Both the position numbers and the translations under genes were made by a program. Shown piece by piece: positions 25,946 through 34,641 of a stretch of 64,000 bases of DNA; position 1 is the first letter of the stretch, and each line of letters opens with the position of its first letter. The notes beneath the pieces were generated by a model that worked only from the letters and a program-made list of their open reading frames with translations, was not told the DNA's origin and made no database searches. Source of the stretch: Vannielia litorea (GTDB lineage: Bacteria > Pseudomonadota > Alphaproteobacteria > Rhodobacterales > Rhodobacteraceae); assembly GCF_019801175.1 (NCBI RefSeq), contig NZ_JAHVJR010000001.1, positions 2,852,001 to 2,916,000 of the forward strand. Direction: 5' to 3'.

Positions 25946-26254
25946 TCACACTTCGATCATCACCCGACCAGCTTCGACCTTCACTGAATAGGTGTTGAGG
26001 TTTACGCAAGCAGGCGCACGCAGTGCCTCGCCCGTTCGATAATCGAAGGTCGCGTTGTGCTTTGGACATTCGATCTCGTATTCCATCACCAGCCCGTCTT
26101 CGAGGTGCACCTTCTCATGAGTGCAAAGCCCATCGGTGCAGTAAAATGCCCCGTCTGGCGCGTGGTAGATGGCAAAAGTCTTTCCTTCATGGTCGAAGCG
26201 GATCAGGTCCTCTTCGTCGATCTCATCGGTTGCGCAAGCGTCGATCCAGGCCAT
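25946..26254 (-). CDS. mocE: Rieske-type 2Fe-2S ferredoxin, MocE family
   Basis: A 102-residue soluble Rieske ferredoxin. Cluster ligands fit the CxH-CxxH pattern: Cys44 and His46 in GLCTHEK, then Cys63 and His66 in ECPKHNA. The small size and sequence match MocE, a component described in rhizopine catabolism of Rhizobium leguminosarum. It starts 43 bp after the MocD-like gene and should pass electrons to that oxygenase. A reductase (MocF) was not seen in the window, so another reductase must supply it. Confidence 0.85.
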   Translation of the reverse strand: MAWIDACATDEIDEEDLIRFDHEGKTFAIYHAPDGAFYCTDGLCTHEKVHLEDGLVMEYEIECPKHNATFDYRTGEALRAPACVNLNTYSVKVEAGRVMIEV

Positions 26255-26297
26255 GTATCAGGCTCCTCCCGGTCGGTGGTTTCGGAAATGTCAGGGT

Positions 26298-27374
26298 TTA
26301 TTCGGCGGCCGCGCCCAGCGCGGAGGCATGGAAATCCTCCCGATAAGGCTTGGCGGAGGCGGGCAGCTCGCGCTTGAGGAAGAAGTCCTCATAGGCAAGC
26401 TGGCGCTTCAGCACAGGCCACATCTCGGCATAGGCTGCCCAGATCGAAGGATTGGGCGCGGGCAGGTCATGCTTGATCGCCTCGTGGAGTTCCGGCAGCC
26501 GGTGATAGGGCACCATGGGGAACATGTGATGCTCGACGTGATAGTTCATGTTCCAGTAGATGAACCGGCTGATCGGATTGATGTACACGGTGCGGCTGTT
26601 GAGCCGGTGGTCGGTCACGTTGTCAGCAAGGCCACCATGCTGCATCAGCCCGGTCATGATGTGGTGCCAAGCGCCATAGAGCCGGGGCAGGCCAATTACC
26701 ATCAGCGGCAGCAGCGACCATGTGACGAGGGCCAGCAGGATCGTTGCGGCATAGATTGCAGTCCATATCCGGGCCACACGAATGGCCTTTGGCTGCTCAC
26801 TCTCGGGGATGTAATCGGCCTCTTCCGGGTGAATGCGCCCGGAAGCGTTGTAGAGCATCCGCCCCCAGCCGTGCCATGCGTCGATGATCCCAAAGAAGTT
26901 GAGAAAGATCCTGAACAGCGCAGGTGGGCGCATCACGGCGATTTCGGGGTCGCGGCCAACTATGATGGTATCGGTGTGGTGCCGCGCGTGAGACCACCGC
27001 CAACTCACCGGATTGCGGATCATGCAGAAGCAGGCGACCTGATAGAGCCAGTCGTTGTATTGCCGGGTCTTGAAGGCGGTGCCGTGTGAGCACTCGTGCC
27101 AGCGAGAATCCATCGCCGAACCATAGAGCACACCATAGGCCAGCCAGAAGGGTGCCGACCACCATGAAGGCCAGAGCGCGATGCCGATGCCCGCAAAGAG
27201 CACCATACAGCCAAAGAGGATGAACGTATCGCGGATCGCAGGCTGATCGGCCCGCTGCATCAGCGCTTTCATCTCCTTGCGGGGAATGTCGGTGTGATAC
27301 CACTCTGCCGCCGCAAGGCCGATCTGGACAGCGCGCTTGGCATCGGGTCCGAGCAGTGAGTAATCGCGCGCCAT
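26298..27374 (-). CDS. mocD: Membrane di-iron oxygenase, fatty acid desaturase fold, MocD-like
   Basis: A 358-residue membrane protein of the desaturase/hydroxylase family. The three histidine boxes are intact: HECSH at 93-97, HARHH at 129-133 and HVEHH at 279-283, binding two irons on the cytoplasmic side. Hydrophobic segments lie at about 50-88 and 200-235. GGGAGGACCAT precedes the ATG. It is paired with the MocE ferredoxin and embedded in an ABC/isomerase/LacI locus, so an oxidative step on a small cyclic substrate (such as O-demethylation) is more likely than lipid desaturation. The substrate is unproven. Confidence 0.75.
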   Translation of the reverse strand: MARDYSLLGPDAKRAVQIGLAAAEWYHTDIPRKEMKALMQRADQPAIRDTFILFGCMVLFAGIGIALWPSWWSAPFWLAYGVLYGSAMDSRWHECSHGTAFKTRQYNDWLYQVACFCMIRNPVSWRWSHARHHTDTIIVGRDPEIAVMRPPALFRIFLNFFGIIDAWHGWGRMLYNASGRIHPEEADYIPESEQPKAIRVARIWTAIYAATILLALVTWSLLPLMVIGLPRLYGAWHHIMTGLMQHGGLADNVTDHRLNSRTVYINPISRFIYWNMNYHVEHHMFPMVPYHRLPELHEAIKHDLPAPNPSIWAAYAEMWPVLKRQLAYEDFFLKRELPASAKPYREDFHASALGAAAE

Positions 27375-27511
27375 ATGGTCCTCCCAGAGCCTGTGTTCGG
27401 GGAGACGATACCTGAAGGGAGGGTGGATTCGCGAAGTTTCTCGTTCCCCTTCGCATCAGAATACATCACCATTGGCGGTGAAAACTGAGGTCATTGCATC
27501 AGGAGCTTTGT

Positions 27512-28531
27512 TTGGGACACCGCCCAACCATCCGCGATCTGGCCCGCGCGGCCGGAGTTGGCACGGCCACGGCGGACCGGGCCCTGCACGGCCGCGGCAA
27601 TGTATCGGACAGGATGCGGCAAAGGATCGCCGAGGCCGCGGAGCGCATTGGCTACCGCCTCCCGTCGGACAGTGCGGCGCCTTCGGCCCCGTTACGGAGG
27701 ATCAACCTCGGTTTCGTCCTGCACAAGCCGTCGCAAAGTTTCTACCAAAGGTTCGCGACAGAGATCGAAGCGGCATGCGCGGCCCATCCAGCGGCAAACA
27801 TCACACCGCACATCGAGTACTCCGCATCGCAATCGCCCGATGACTTCTGCGCCGCGATCACCCGCGCCGCCCAGAACGCTCACGCCGTGGCGGCCACGGC
27901 CATCAACCATCCGTCCCTCTCACGGCTGATGACCGAACTTCGGGCACAGGGCACGCCGGTCTACTCGCTGCTGAACGATTTTGGCGGCCGTGCCGGGGCA
28001 GGCTACTTCGGACTAGACAACATGAAGGTCGGGCGCATCGCGGGCTGGATGATGGCGCTGCGGCTGCAAAGACCCGGCCGCGTGGGCATCTTCGTCGGTG
28101 GCACGCGGTGGCACGGCCATTCCCTGCGGGAAACGGGCTTTCGCAACTCGTTGCACGAATATGCCCCGCAAATCGCGATAGCCGACACGGTGGTAAACCT
28201 CGAAACGCGGCAAGTTACATATGAAGCGACGCTCGACCTGCTGACCCGCCACAACGACCTTGCCGGTCTCTACGTGGCGGGCGGCGGCATGGAGGGGGCC
28301 ATCGCCGCCCTGCGGGAGGTTCGACCGCCGAACAAGGTGGCGCTGATCGTCAACGAATTGACCCCCGAAAGCCAGAACGCACTTGCCGACCGCTATGCCC
28401 TGATGTGCGTCGCCACCCCTTTGAAAGAACTCTGCGCTGCCTTGGTCGACAGAATGGCGCAAGCTCCAGAGCTTGAGGTGTCCTCACCAACGCTCTTCGA
28501 GCCCAGCCTGCTCTTGCCAGAGTCCTTCTGA
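27512..28531 (+). CDS. LacI-family regulator (Moc-type locus, copy 2)
   Basis: A 339-residue LacI regulator and paralogue of the one at 24828-25856. The HTH is TIRDLARAAGVGTATADRAL, followed by the effector domain with the shared FVGGTRWHGHSLRETGFR and YVAGGGMEGAIAAL blocks. The start is taken as TTG at 27512, six bases after AGGAG; an earlier TTG at 27494 lacks a ribosome site. It is divergent from the mocD-mocE pair across 137 bp and probably regulates it. It converges with the siderophore ATPase gene. Confidence 0.85.
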   Translation: MGHRPTIRDLARAAGVGTATADRALHGRGNVSDRMRQRIAEAAERIGYRLPSDSAAPSAPLRRINLGFVLHKPSQSFYQRFATEIEAACAAHPAANITPHIEYSASQSPDDFCAAITRAAQNAHAVAATAINHPSLSRLMTELRAQGTPVYSLLNDFGGRAGAGYFGLDNMKVGRIAGWMMALRLQRPGRVGIFVGGTRWHGHSLRETGFRNSLHEYAPQIAIADTVVNLETRQVTYEATLDLLTRHNDLAGLYVAGGGMEGAIAALREVRPPNKVALIVNELTPESQNALADRYALMCVATPLKELCAALVDRMAQAPELEVSSPTLFEPSLLLPESF

Positions 28532-28537
28532 CGTTGC

Positions 28538-28551
28538 CCCGCCTAGGCGGG
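28538..28551. terminator. Bidirectional hairpin between converging genes
   Basis: A 14-bp perfect palindrome, CCCGCCTAGGCGGG, lies between the LacI stop and the converging ATPase stop (it overlaps the last codons of the latter). It can form a GC-rich hairpin on either strand, without a T-run. Confidence 0.5.
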
Positions 28552-29304
28552 AACGACCGTATCTCTGCCGCCAACCTGCACCACTTCCAGACCGGTCTCG
28601 AATAGGTCACTCAAGACAGCTCCGGTCATCTTCAACTGGCGCGGACCTGTGGTAACGATCTGGCCATCCTTCATGGCAATGATCCGGTCGGCATAGCGGG
28701 CGGCGGCGGGCAAATCATGCATGACGATGATGATGCTCCGCTGGCCCTCACCGGGGCGCGACATGCCGTGCAGCCGTTCCATCAGGTCACGCACATGGCG
28801 CGGGTCGAGGGCTGCGAGGGGTTCATCGAGCAGTAGCCACGGGGTTTCCTGCGCCCAAGCCATGGCGACAAAGGCGCGCTGGCGCTGGCCGCCAGAGAGG
28901 CTGTCGATCTGGCGGGATGCGAGGCTTTCGAGGTCGAACTGCGAGAGCGCCTGCGCAATCACCTCACGGTCGCGAGCCGTAGGGCGGCCCTTGTGGTAGG
29001 TCCAGCGACCGAAGCTCACGAGGTCTTCGACGGTCAATCGCGCCGTGACGCGGTCGGACTGCATGAGCAACGCCACGAGTCGCGCCCGCTCTTCCGGCGG
29101 GATGCGCGCCACATCGCGGCCTTCTACCTCCACCTGCCCTGCTGTGGCGGGCAGAAGGCCGGCGATGGCGTGTAACAGCGTCGACTTTCCAGCGCCGTTC
29201 GGCCCGATCAGCGCGGTGATGCCGCCATGCCCGAAGCGCAGCGACAGGTCGTCAAGCACGGGCTTGGTGCCGCGCGTGACAGTTAGGTTGGCGATGCGGA
29301 TCAT
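28543..29304 (-). CDS. Iron-siderophore ABC transporter ATPase
   Basis: A 253-residue ATPase of the FepC/CeuD/VctC type. Walker A is GPNGAGKST at about residue 37, signature SGGQRQRAFVAMAW, Walker B WLLLDEPLAALD and switch His in VMHDLP. The ATG at 29304 overlaps the stop of the upstream permease gene (ATGA). It is the last gene of a four-gene minus-strand operon for ferric-siderophore import and energises the two permeases. Confidence 0.9.
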   Translation of the reverse strand: MIRIANLTVTRGTKPVLDDLSLRFGHGGITALIGPNGAGKSTLLHAIAGLLPATAGQVEVEGRDVARIPPEERARLVALLMQSDRVTARLTVEDLVSFGRWTYHKGRPTARDREVIAQALSQFDLESLASRQIDSLSGGQRQRAFVAMAWAQETPWLLLDEPLAALDPRHVRDLMERLHGMSRPGEGQRSIIIVMHDLPAAARYADRIIAMKDGQIVTTGPRQLKMTGAVLSDLFETGLEVVQVGGRDTVVPA

Positions 29305-30248
29305 CTGGCTGACCTTCGGAGGAGGAGGAACAAAAAGAGCAGGCCGCCCAAAAACTCGACCACGACCGAAAGCGAAGATTGCAGGCCGAGGATGCGCTCG
29401 AACATGAACTGGCCGGCCACGAGGATGGCCGCACCGATCAGGGCCGCAGCGGGGATCAACACCGCGTGGCGCCACGTGCCGCAGAACCGATAGGCGAGGC
29501 TCGCCGCGATCAGGCCCAGAAAGGTCACCGGACCAACGAGCGCGGTAGAGAGCGCCACAAGGAGTCCAACGAGGCTCAGACCCACCAGCACCACTCTATC
29601 GTGATCCAGCCCGATGCCCCGCGCCGTCTGCCGCCCAAGACCTGCCGCATCGAGCGAAGGCGCCAACCAAAGGGCTGCACCAAGCGCAAGGATGAGGGTG
29701 ATCCCGGCAATTGTAAGCACCTGCGGATTGACGGCAGTAAAACTGGCGATGCTCGCCTGCTGGACAATGGCAAACTCAGACGGGTCAAGCAGCCGCTGCG
29801 CAAAGCTGGTGAGCCCCCGCAGGAAAATGCCGAGAATTACCCCCGAGAGCACCATGCGCAGAATATCTCCTGCGCCGCGCCCGAGCAGGAGCGTAAATAG
29901 CGCGAGGCTGACCGCCACCAGACATGCCGCCTCCGCGAGGAACTGGAGCAGCGGTGGAATAGCGGCCTGCACCGAGCCACCGAAGAGCAAAACCAACGCC
30001 GTCTGGATGAAGACGAAGAGCGCGTCGAAACCAACGATCCCGGGGGTCAGTAGCCGGTTCTCCGTCAAGGTCTGAAAGATCACCGTGGCAGCCCCGATGG
30101 CCGCGCCGACCACCACGAGCGAGGCAAGTTTGCCTACCCGCAGGGTCAGGATGAACTCCACCGGTGCCTTCAAATTCCACGCAAGGAAAAGGGCCGCGAG
30201 GCCTGTCAGCATCAGTGCCAGGGGGATGAGGCGGCGGCGGTCAGGCAT
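29301..30248 (-). CDS. Iron-siderophore ABC permease, FecCD family (second)
   Basis: A 315-residue inner-membrane permease with about 9-10 hydrophobic segments and FecCD signatures (VIFQTLTENRLLTPGIVGFDALF and LVGPVTFLGLIAASLA in part). It is slightly shorter than FepG-type proteins, like the FatC/CeuC branch. The start at 30248 (MPDRRRL) overlaps the end of the first permease by eight bases; in-frame upstream starts have no better ribosome site. It forms a heterodimer with the other permease. Confidence 0.88.
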   Translation of the reverse strand: MPDRRRLIPLALMLTGLAALFLAWNLKAPVEFILTLRVGKLASLVVVGAAIGAATVIFQTLTENRLLTPGIVGFDALFVFIQTALVLLFGGSVQAAIPPLLQFLAEAACLVAVSLALFTLLLGRGAGDILRMVLSGVILGIFLRGLTSFAQRLLDPSEFAIVQQASIASFTAVNPQVLTIAGITLILALGAALWLAPSLDAAGLGRQTARGIGLDHDRVVLVGLSLVGLLVALSTALVGPVTFLGLIAASLAYRFCGTWRHAVLIPAAALIGAAILVAGQFMFERILGLQSSLSVVVEFLGGLLFLFLLLRRSAR

Positions 30249-31194
30249 GAGCACGTCGCGGAGCGGCATTGAGCAGCCACAGAAACACGCCCGCACCGAA
30301 AACGGCAAAGATCGTACCGGCCGGAATTTCGTAGGGCCAACGGATCAGGCGACCGAGAATATCGCACGCCAGAACCGCACTTGCCCCGAGCCATGCGGTA
30401 AGCGGCAGATTACGGCGTAGATTGTCTCCCCGAAGCCGCGAGATGATGTTGGGCACCACAAGCCCGACAAAAGGGATGGCCCCAACCGTCACGACAACGG
30501 CAGCGGTGATGATGGCCACCAGCAGCAACCCGGCCAGCAGGGTTTGCCGGTAGTTCAGCCCGAGGCTGCGCGCCGCGTCTTCGCCCAGTCCCAGCAGGGT
30601 AATGCGGTCTGCGGCCAGGTAGAGCAACGGGGCCAGAACGGCCACAATCCAGAGCAGTTCATAGCGGCCCGCCAGCACGCCCGAAAACTCGCCCGACATC
30701 CACGTGCCAAGATACTGAACAAGGTCGGTTGTCCAGGCGACCCACAGCGCTGCCGCCCCCAGAATTCCGCCGTAGATCAGCCCGACCAGCGGCAGCAGCA
30801 CGGGATCGCGCCGAGGCACGTGTCGGGCCAAAGCCATGAAGCAGAGCGTGCCAACGAGCGCTGCGGCAGCGGCCACGCTCATCTTGACCATCATTGATGC
30901 GCCCGGTGCAATCAGAGTGACCGCAAGCAGCCCGAGCATGGCCGCCTCTGGCGTGCCGACAAGCCCCGGCTCAACCAGCCGGTTCTGCACCGCCATCTGC
31001 ACGACCACGCCAGCCAGCGCCAATCCGGCTCCGGCCAACAAGGCGGCAAGAGTGCGCGGCAGGCGGCTGACGGCAATCAGCAGGCCGCCATCGACATCAC
31101 CCGAAAAGAGGCTCGCCGCCCCGATCAGCACCGAGGCGCAGATCAGGGCGGCGAGGATCAGTCCGGCGGCCAGCCAGAGCGTGACCGGTTTCAA
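30241..31194 (-). CDS. Iron-siderophore ABC permease, FecCD family (first)
   Basis: A 317-residue inner-membrane permease with about 9-10 hydrophobic helices. FecCD patterns include SRLPRTLAALLAGAGLALAG and QNRLVEPGLVGTPEAAML, with VGAIPFVGLVVPNI toward the C-terminus. The start codon is TTG, overlapping the binding-protein stop as TTGA; no ATG lies before the first helix, so coupled translation from TTG is likely. It resembles the FatD/CeuB branch. Confidence 0.87.
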   Translation of the reverse strand: MKPVTLWLAAGLILAALICASVLIGAASLFSGDVDGGLLIAVSRLPRTLAALLAGAGLALAGVVVQMAVQNRLVEPGLVGTPEAAMLGLLAVTLIAPGASMMVKMSVAAAAALVGTLCFMALARHVPRRDPVLLPLVGLIYGGILGAAALWVAWTTDLVQYLGTWMSGEFSGVLAGRYELLWIVAVLAPLLYLAADRITLLGLGEDAARSLGLNYRQTLLAGLLLVAIITAAVVVTVGAIPFVGLVVPNIISRLRGDNLRRNLPLTAWLGASAVLACDILGRLIRWPYEIPAGTIFAVFGAGVFLWLLNAAPRRAHA

Positions 31195-32096
31195 TTGCTG
31201 GCTGCGGCGCCTTCCAGCGCCTCGGTGACCTCACCGATCGTCCCAAGCATCGAGTTGATGCCGCCGCCTGCGATGTAGAGGCGCGCGCTCTCAAGATAGA
31301 CGATCTGCCCGTTCTGGCCCGCCGTGGTGCCAGCGATCAGAGGCGTGTCCAGCACAGCGCTGGCCGCTTCGCCTTCTTGGCCAATGGCGGCGCCACGGTC
31401 GATCACCAGAATCCAATCCGGGTTCACCTCGGCAACAAATTCGAAGGACACTGCCTCGCCGTGGGTTTCCGCAGTCAGATCGGGGTAGGCTTCGGGCAGT
31501 CCGAGCGTGCTATGCAGCCACCCGAAGCGGCTATCATCGCCATAGGCAGAAATCTTTCCACCATTCACCAGCAGGATCAGAGCGTCACCTTTGCCTTCTG
31601 CCGCAGCTTTTGCCCCCTCGACGGCCGCATCGAGCTCACCGACGAGTTCAGCGGCCTTACCTTCCCTGGCAAAAAGCTTGCCGTAGGCTTCCAGCCGCGC
31701 GCGGCCCTGGCCCACGACATCTTCCCAGATCGTCATATCGACGGTCGGAGCGATCTGTGAAAGCGGCTCGACCTGCGCCTGTGACCGGCCGCCAGCGACA
31801 ATCAGGCTCGGGCCAAGGCTCGCGATGGCTTCGAAGTCGGGCTCAAACAGGCTGCCAACCGGCTGAGCCGAGGCAAACACATCCGCCAGGTAGGCCGGCG
31901 GGGTGAACTGCGGCACCGCGTCAATGGAAACGCCCAAGGCAGAAAGCGAGTCGATTGCGGCGATATCGAGCACAACAACCTTCTCAGGCGCCTGCGGAAC
32001 GCTGACCGGGCCTGCATAGGTCTCGATTTCGACGGTTTGCGCAGCCAGCGCGGCGGGTGTCAGAGCCAGTGCAGCCAATGTGGCGAGGCGATTCAT
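31191..32096 (-). CDS. Siderophore-binding periplasmic protein, CeuE/FatB-like
   Basis: A 301-residue binding protein of the iron-siderophore (Peripla_BP_2) family. The signal peptide is MNRLATLAALALTPAALAAQ. The mature part carries PEKVVVLDIAAIDSLSALGV and the FEPDFEAIASLGPSLIVAGG segment typical of CeuE/FatB/YclQ proteins. AGGAGA lies seven bases before the ATG. It heads the operon for two permeases and an ATPase and is divergent from the DUF2218 and receptor genes, with an iron-regulated promoter region likely in the 90-bp gap. Confidence 0.88.
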   Translation of the reverse strand: MNRLATLAALALTPAALAAQTVEIETYAGPVSVPQAPEKVVVLDIAAIDSLSALGVSIDAVPQFTPPAYLADVFASAQPVGSLFEPDFEAIASLGPSLIVAGGRSQAQVEPLSQIAPTVDMTIWEDVVGQGRARLEAYGKLFAREGKAAELVGELDAAVEGAKAAAEGKGDALILLVNGGKISAYGDDSRFGWLHSTLGLPEAYPDLTAETHGEAVSFEFVAEVNPDWILVIDRGAAIGQEGEAASAVLDTPLIAGTTAGQNGQIVYLESARLYIAGGGINSMLGTIGEVTEALEGAAASN

Positions 32097-32186
32097 CGGG
32101 GTCTCCTGGGGTTCGGAATCGGGCTGGACAATCCCGATGGATTTCATCAGGATTATTTCCGACAGAAAAACTCAGAGACAAGCAAG

Positions 32187-32495
32187 ATGCAAGAGCAACT
32201 CCACGACACCGGCAGATTTGCCACCCAAAGCGCAAGCAAGTACCTGCAACAGCTCTGCAAACACTTCGGCCACAAGATCGACGTGCGCTATGATGCAAGT
32301 TCGGGCGAATGTGCCCTGCCTGTCGGCCCCGCCAAGCTGCGCGCCGAAGATGATGCGCTCGTGGTCGAGGTGACCGCACCAAGCGAAGAGGGGCTAACCC
32401 GCGCGCGCGCCGTGATCGACAACCACCTCGTGCGTTTTGCCTTCCGCGAAAACTTCGAAACGATGGATTGGGAGGGGCTCGCCGCCGCTTCCTGA
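32187..32495 (+). CDS. DUF2218 domain protein
   Basis: A 102-residue cytoplasmic protein matching DUF2218 in size and pattern (YLQQLCKHFGHKIDVRYD and ALVVEVTAP). The function of the family is not established; members are often found beside siderophore uptake genes, and this one lies between the binding-protein and receptor genes, transcribed with the receptor. A link to intracellular handling of iron-chelate is plausible but only from context. The ATG at 32187 lies inside a longer frame that has no leader function. Confidence 0.75.
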   Translation: MQEQLHDTGRFATQSASKYLQQLCKHFGHKIDVRYDASSGECALPVGPAKLRAEDDALVVEVTAPSEEGLTRARAVIDNHLVRFAFRENFETMDWEGLAAAS

Positions 32496-32606
32496 TCCTT
32501 AATGGCGGAGCCAATTCCGCCAAGACTCAAAAAGCCAGCCTCCGGCGCCTCCCGGCGTGTTCCGTGCCAGCTCAAGAAACCACCACGAACCCCGGGACAC
32601 CCGACT

Positions 32607-34532
32607 ATGAAAACGACCATGAAGGCCGCCCTGCTGGCCTCTTCTTCCATTCTGGCCGCCAGCATCGCCGCCGCGCAGGATGTGATCGACCTTGAAGCCA
32701 TCCGTGTTGAATCCGACGCCGCGCAAGACTCCCTCGGCAACGTTGAAATTTCTGGTGAAGAGATCGAAGAGCGGAACGCCGCGAGCACCGATGAGCTATT
32801 CGCTGGGCAATCCGAGATCCTCGCAACCGGCGGCTCGGTGATTGCGCAAAAGGTTCTGGTCCACGGCCTCGAAGAGAGCAACCTCGCCGTCACCATCGAT
32901 GGCGCCCGGCAGAACAAGGGTGCCTTCCACCACACCGGCAACGTGCCGATTGATCCCTTCCTGCTGAAGAGCGTGAAGGTCAGCTCCGGCCTTGCCCCTG
33001 CCGATGCTGGCCCCGGCGCCCTCGCCGGCATCCTCGCCTACGAAACCAAAGATGCCCGCGACCTGCTCGAGCCGGGCCAGACCATCGGCGGCTTCACCGG
33101 CCTCACCTTCGGCTCCAATGGCGGCACCTTCCGCCGCTCCGGCGCGCTCTACGGGGCGCAGGGCGGGTTCGAATACCTGCTGGCCTATTCCCGCCAGACA
33201 GGCGACGATTACGAGAACGGCGATGGCGATGTGATCGGCGGGACCGAGCCCGACCTTACCGATTATTTTGCGAAGGTCGCCTACACCACAGATGCCGGAA
33301 AACGCTTCGAGTTCTCCGCTGAGCAAATCTCCGATCAGGGCCTGCGCCCCTTCCAGGGCGGCTTCCCGCGGCCCGACTTCGAGGATGTGCCGGGCCGTGG
33401 CACCACCTATCTCGTGGCGGTGACGGAGCGCACCAGCTACAGCTTCACCTATACCGATGAGAACCCGCAGGGCATCTGGGCTCCGACCATCCAGCTTGCC
33501 TGGAACGAGCAGCTTGTTGATGCCGAGAGCGCACAGGGCCGCAACCGCAGCCTTTCGGGCAAGGCGGAGAACAGGTTTGCGCTAGGCAGCGGCGTGCTGA
33601 CCGCAGGCGTGGACTTCTTCCACGAGACCGCGACCAACACCGGCACGGCAGCCGACGCAGGTGAAGAAGAGCTTTCCAACATCGGCCTCTATGCCCAGAT
33701 GCGGCAGGACGTGAGCAGCCGCGTGTCGCTCTCATACGGCGTGCGCCTCGACAGCCAGACCTACACCGGTGCCACCGGTGAGGAGTGGTCGTCTTCGGGC
33801 GTCAGCGTGAATGCAGCGGCAGACGTGCTACTAACCGACCGGCTCACCCTGAACGTCGGTGCAGCGTCGGTGTGGGGCGGCTACGAGCTGAATGAGGCGG
33901 CCTTGATCGGTCTGCGCTCGGCCCCGGTGTACGGCGACCAGATCACCAGCCGGTCCACGAACTTCCGCATCGGCCTGCGCTACGAGCAGGGTCCGTGGCA
34001 GGCGGGCTTTGCCCTGTTCCACACCAACATCAAGGACGCCAACGATCCCTTCACCACCATGGGGGAAGCGGCGGCCTACGATGTGACCTCTCAGGGCTTT
34101 GACGCCAAGCTGCGGTACACCGGCACACAGGGCTACATCGAGGGCAACTGGACCTATGCCGACGTGCAGATTGATGAAGGCCCCGTTTCGACAACGTCTT
34201 ACTACGTGGGTCGCCCCGTGGGCCATATCATCGGCCTCTCCGGTGCGTGGGACGTGAACGAGCAGTGGACCCTTGGCGGCACCGCCGAGATCGCGCTGGA
34301 AGTCGATGAAGTGCCTGCGGGCTATGCCCCGCTCGACAGCTACGAGGTCGTGAACCTTTGGGCCAAGTGGACCCCGCCCAGCTACGACAACCTCACCGTC
34401 CGCTTCGACGTGAAAAACGTGTTCGACACGACCTACTCCGGGCGCGGCAACGATGGTGTCGGCTTCTCCGCCGTGGAACCGATTACCGAGCCGGGTCGGA
34501 CGTTCCTGATCTCGGCGAACATGAAGTTCTGA
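32607..34532 (+). CDS. TonB-dependent outer-membrane receptor
   Basis: A 641-residue outer-membrane receptor. The signal peptide (MKTTMKAALLASSSILAASI, cut after AAAQ) is followed by a TonB-box-like DVIDLEAIRV and the plug domain. The beta-barrel ends in a terminal Phe (ISANMKF), needed for outer-membrane insertion. The plug has the pattern IDGARQNKGAFHHTGN, reminiscent of receptors for haem or iron chelates. It is the last gene of the plus-strand unit and is followed by a strong hairpin. Ligand unknown, but iron-siderophore is likely from the operon. Confidence 0.87.
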   Translation: MKTTMKAALLASSSILAASIAAAQDVIDLEAIRVESDAAQDSLGNVEISGEEIEERNAASTDELFAGQSEILATGGSVIAQKVLVHGLEESNLAVTIDGARQNKGAFHHTGNVPIDPFLLKSVKVSSGLAPADAGPGALAGILAYETKDARDLLEPGQTIGGFTGLTFGSNGGTFRRSGALYGAQGGFEYLLAYSRQTGDDYENGDGDVIGGTEPDLTDYFAKVAYTTDAGKRFEFSAEQISDQGLRPFQGGFPRPDFEDVPGRGTTYLVAVTERTSYSFTYTDENPQGIWAPTIQLAWNEQLVDAESAQGRNRSLSGKAENRFALGSGVLTAGVDFFHETATNTGTAADAGEEELSNIGLYAQMRQDVSSRVSLSYGVRLDSQTYTGATGEEWSSSGVSVNAAADVLLTDRLTLNVGAASVWGGYELNEAALIGLRSAPVYGDQITSRSTNFRIGLRYEQGPWQAGFALFHTNIKDANDPFTTMGEAAAYDVTSQGFDAKLRYTGTQGYIEGNWTYADVQIDEGPVSTTSYYVGRPVGHIIGLSGAWDVNEQWTLGGTAEIALEVDEVPAGYAPLDSYEVVNLWAKWTPPSYDNLTVRFDVKNVFDTTYSGRGNDGVGFSAVEPITEPGRTFLISANMKF

Positions 34533-34549
34533 CCTGATCTGAAGAGAAT

Positions 34550-34578
34550 TCCCGAAGGCGGCGCGCTCGCCTTCGGGA
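34550..34578 (+). terminator. Hairpin terminator after the TonB receptor gene
   Basis: An 11-bp perfect stem (TCCCGAAGGCG / CGCCTTCGGGA) with a 7-nt loop starts 18 bp after the receptor stop. No T-run follows, as is common in GC-rich alphaproteobacteria. Confidence 0.75.
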
Positions 34579-34641
34579 CGCTGCGCAAACGCGTATAGCT
34601 CCGGTCGGAAGCTTGAGCACCCGGCACCAAAACGGCCGGCC

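Noticed and set aside
26298..27374. Reading the MocD-like gene as an ordinary lipid desaturase
   Set aside because: The three histidine boxes alone would allow it, but the Rieske partner and the sugar-transport context favour a small-molecule oxygenase. Lipid desaturation remains a fallback.
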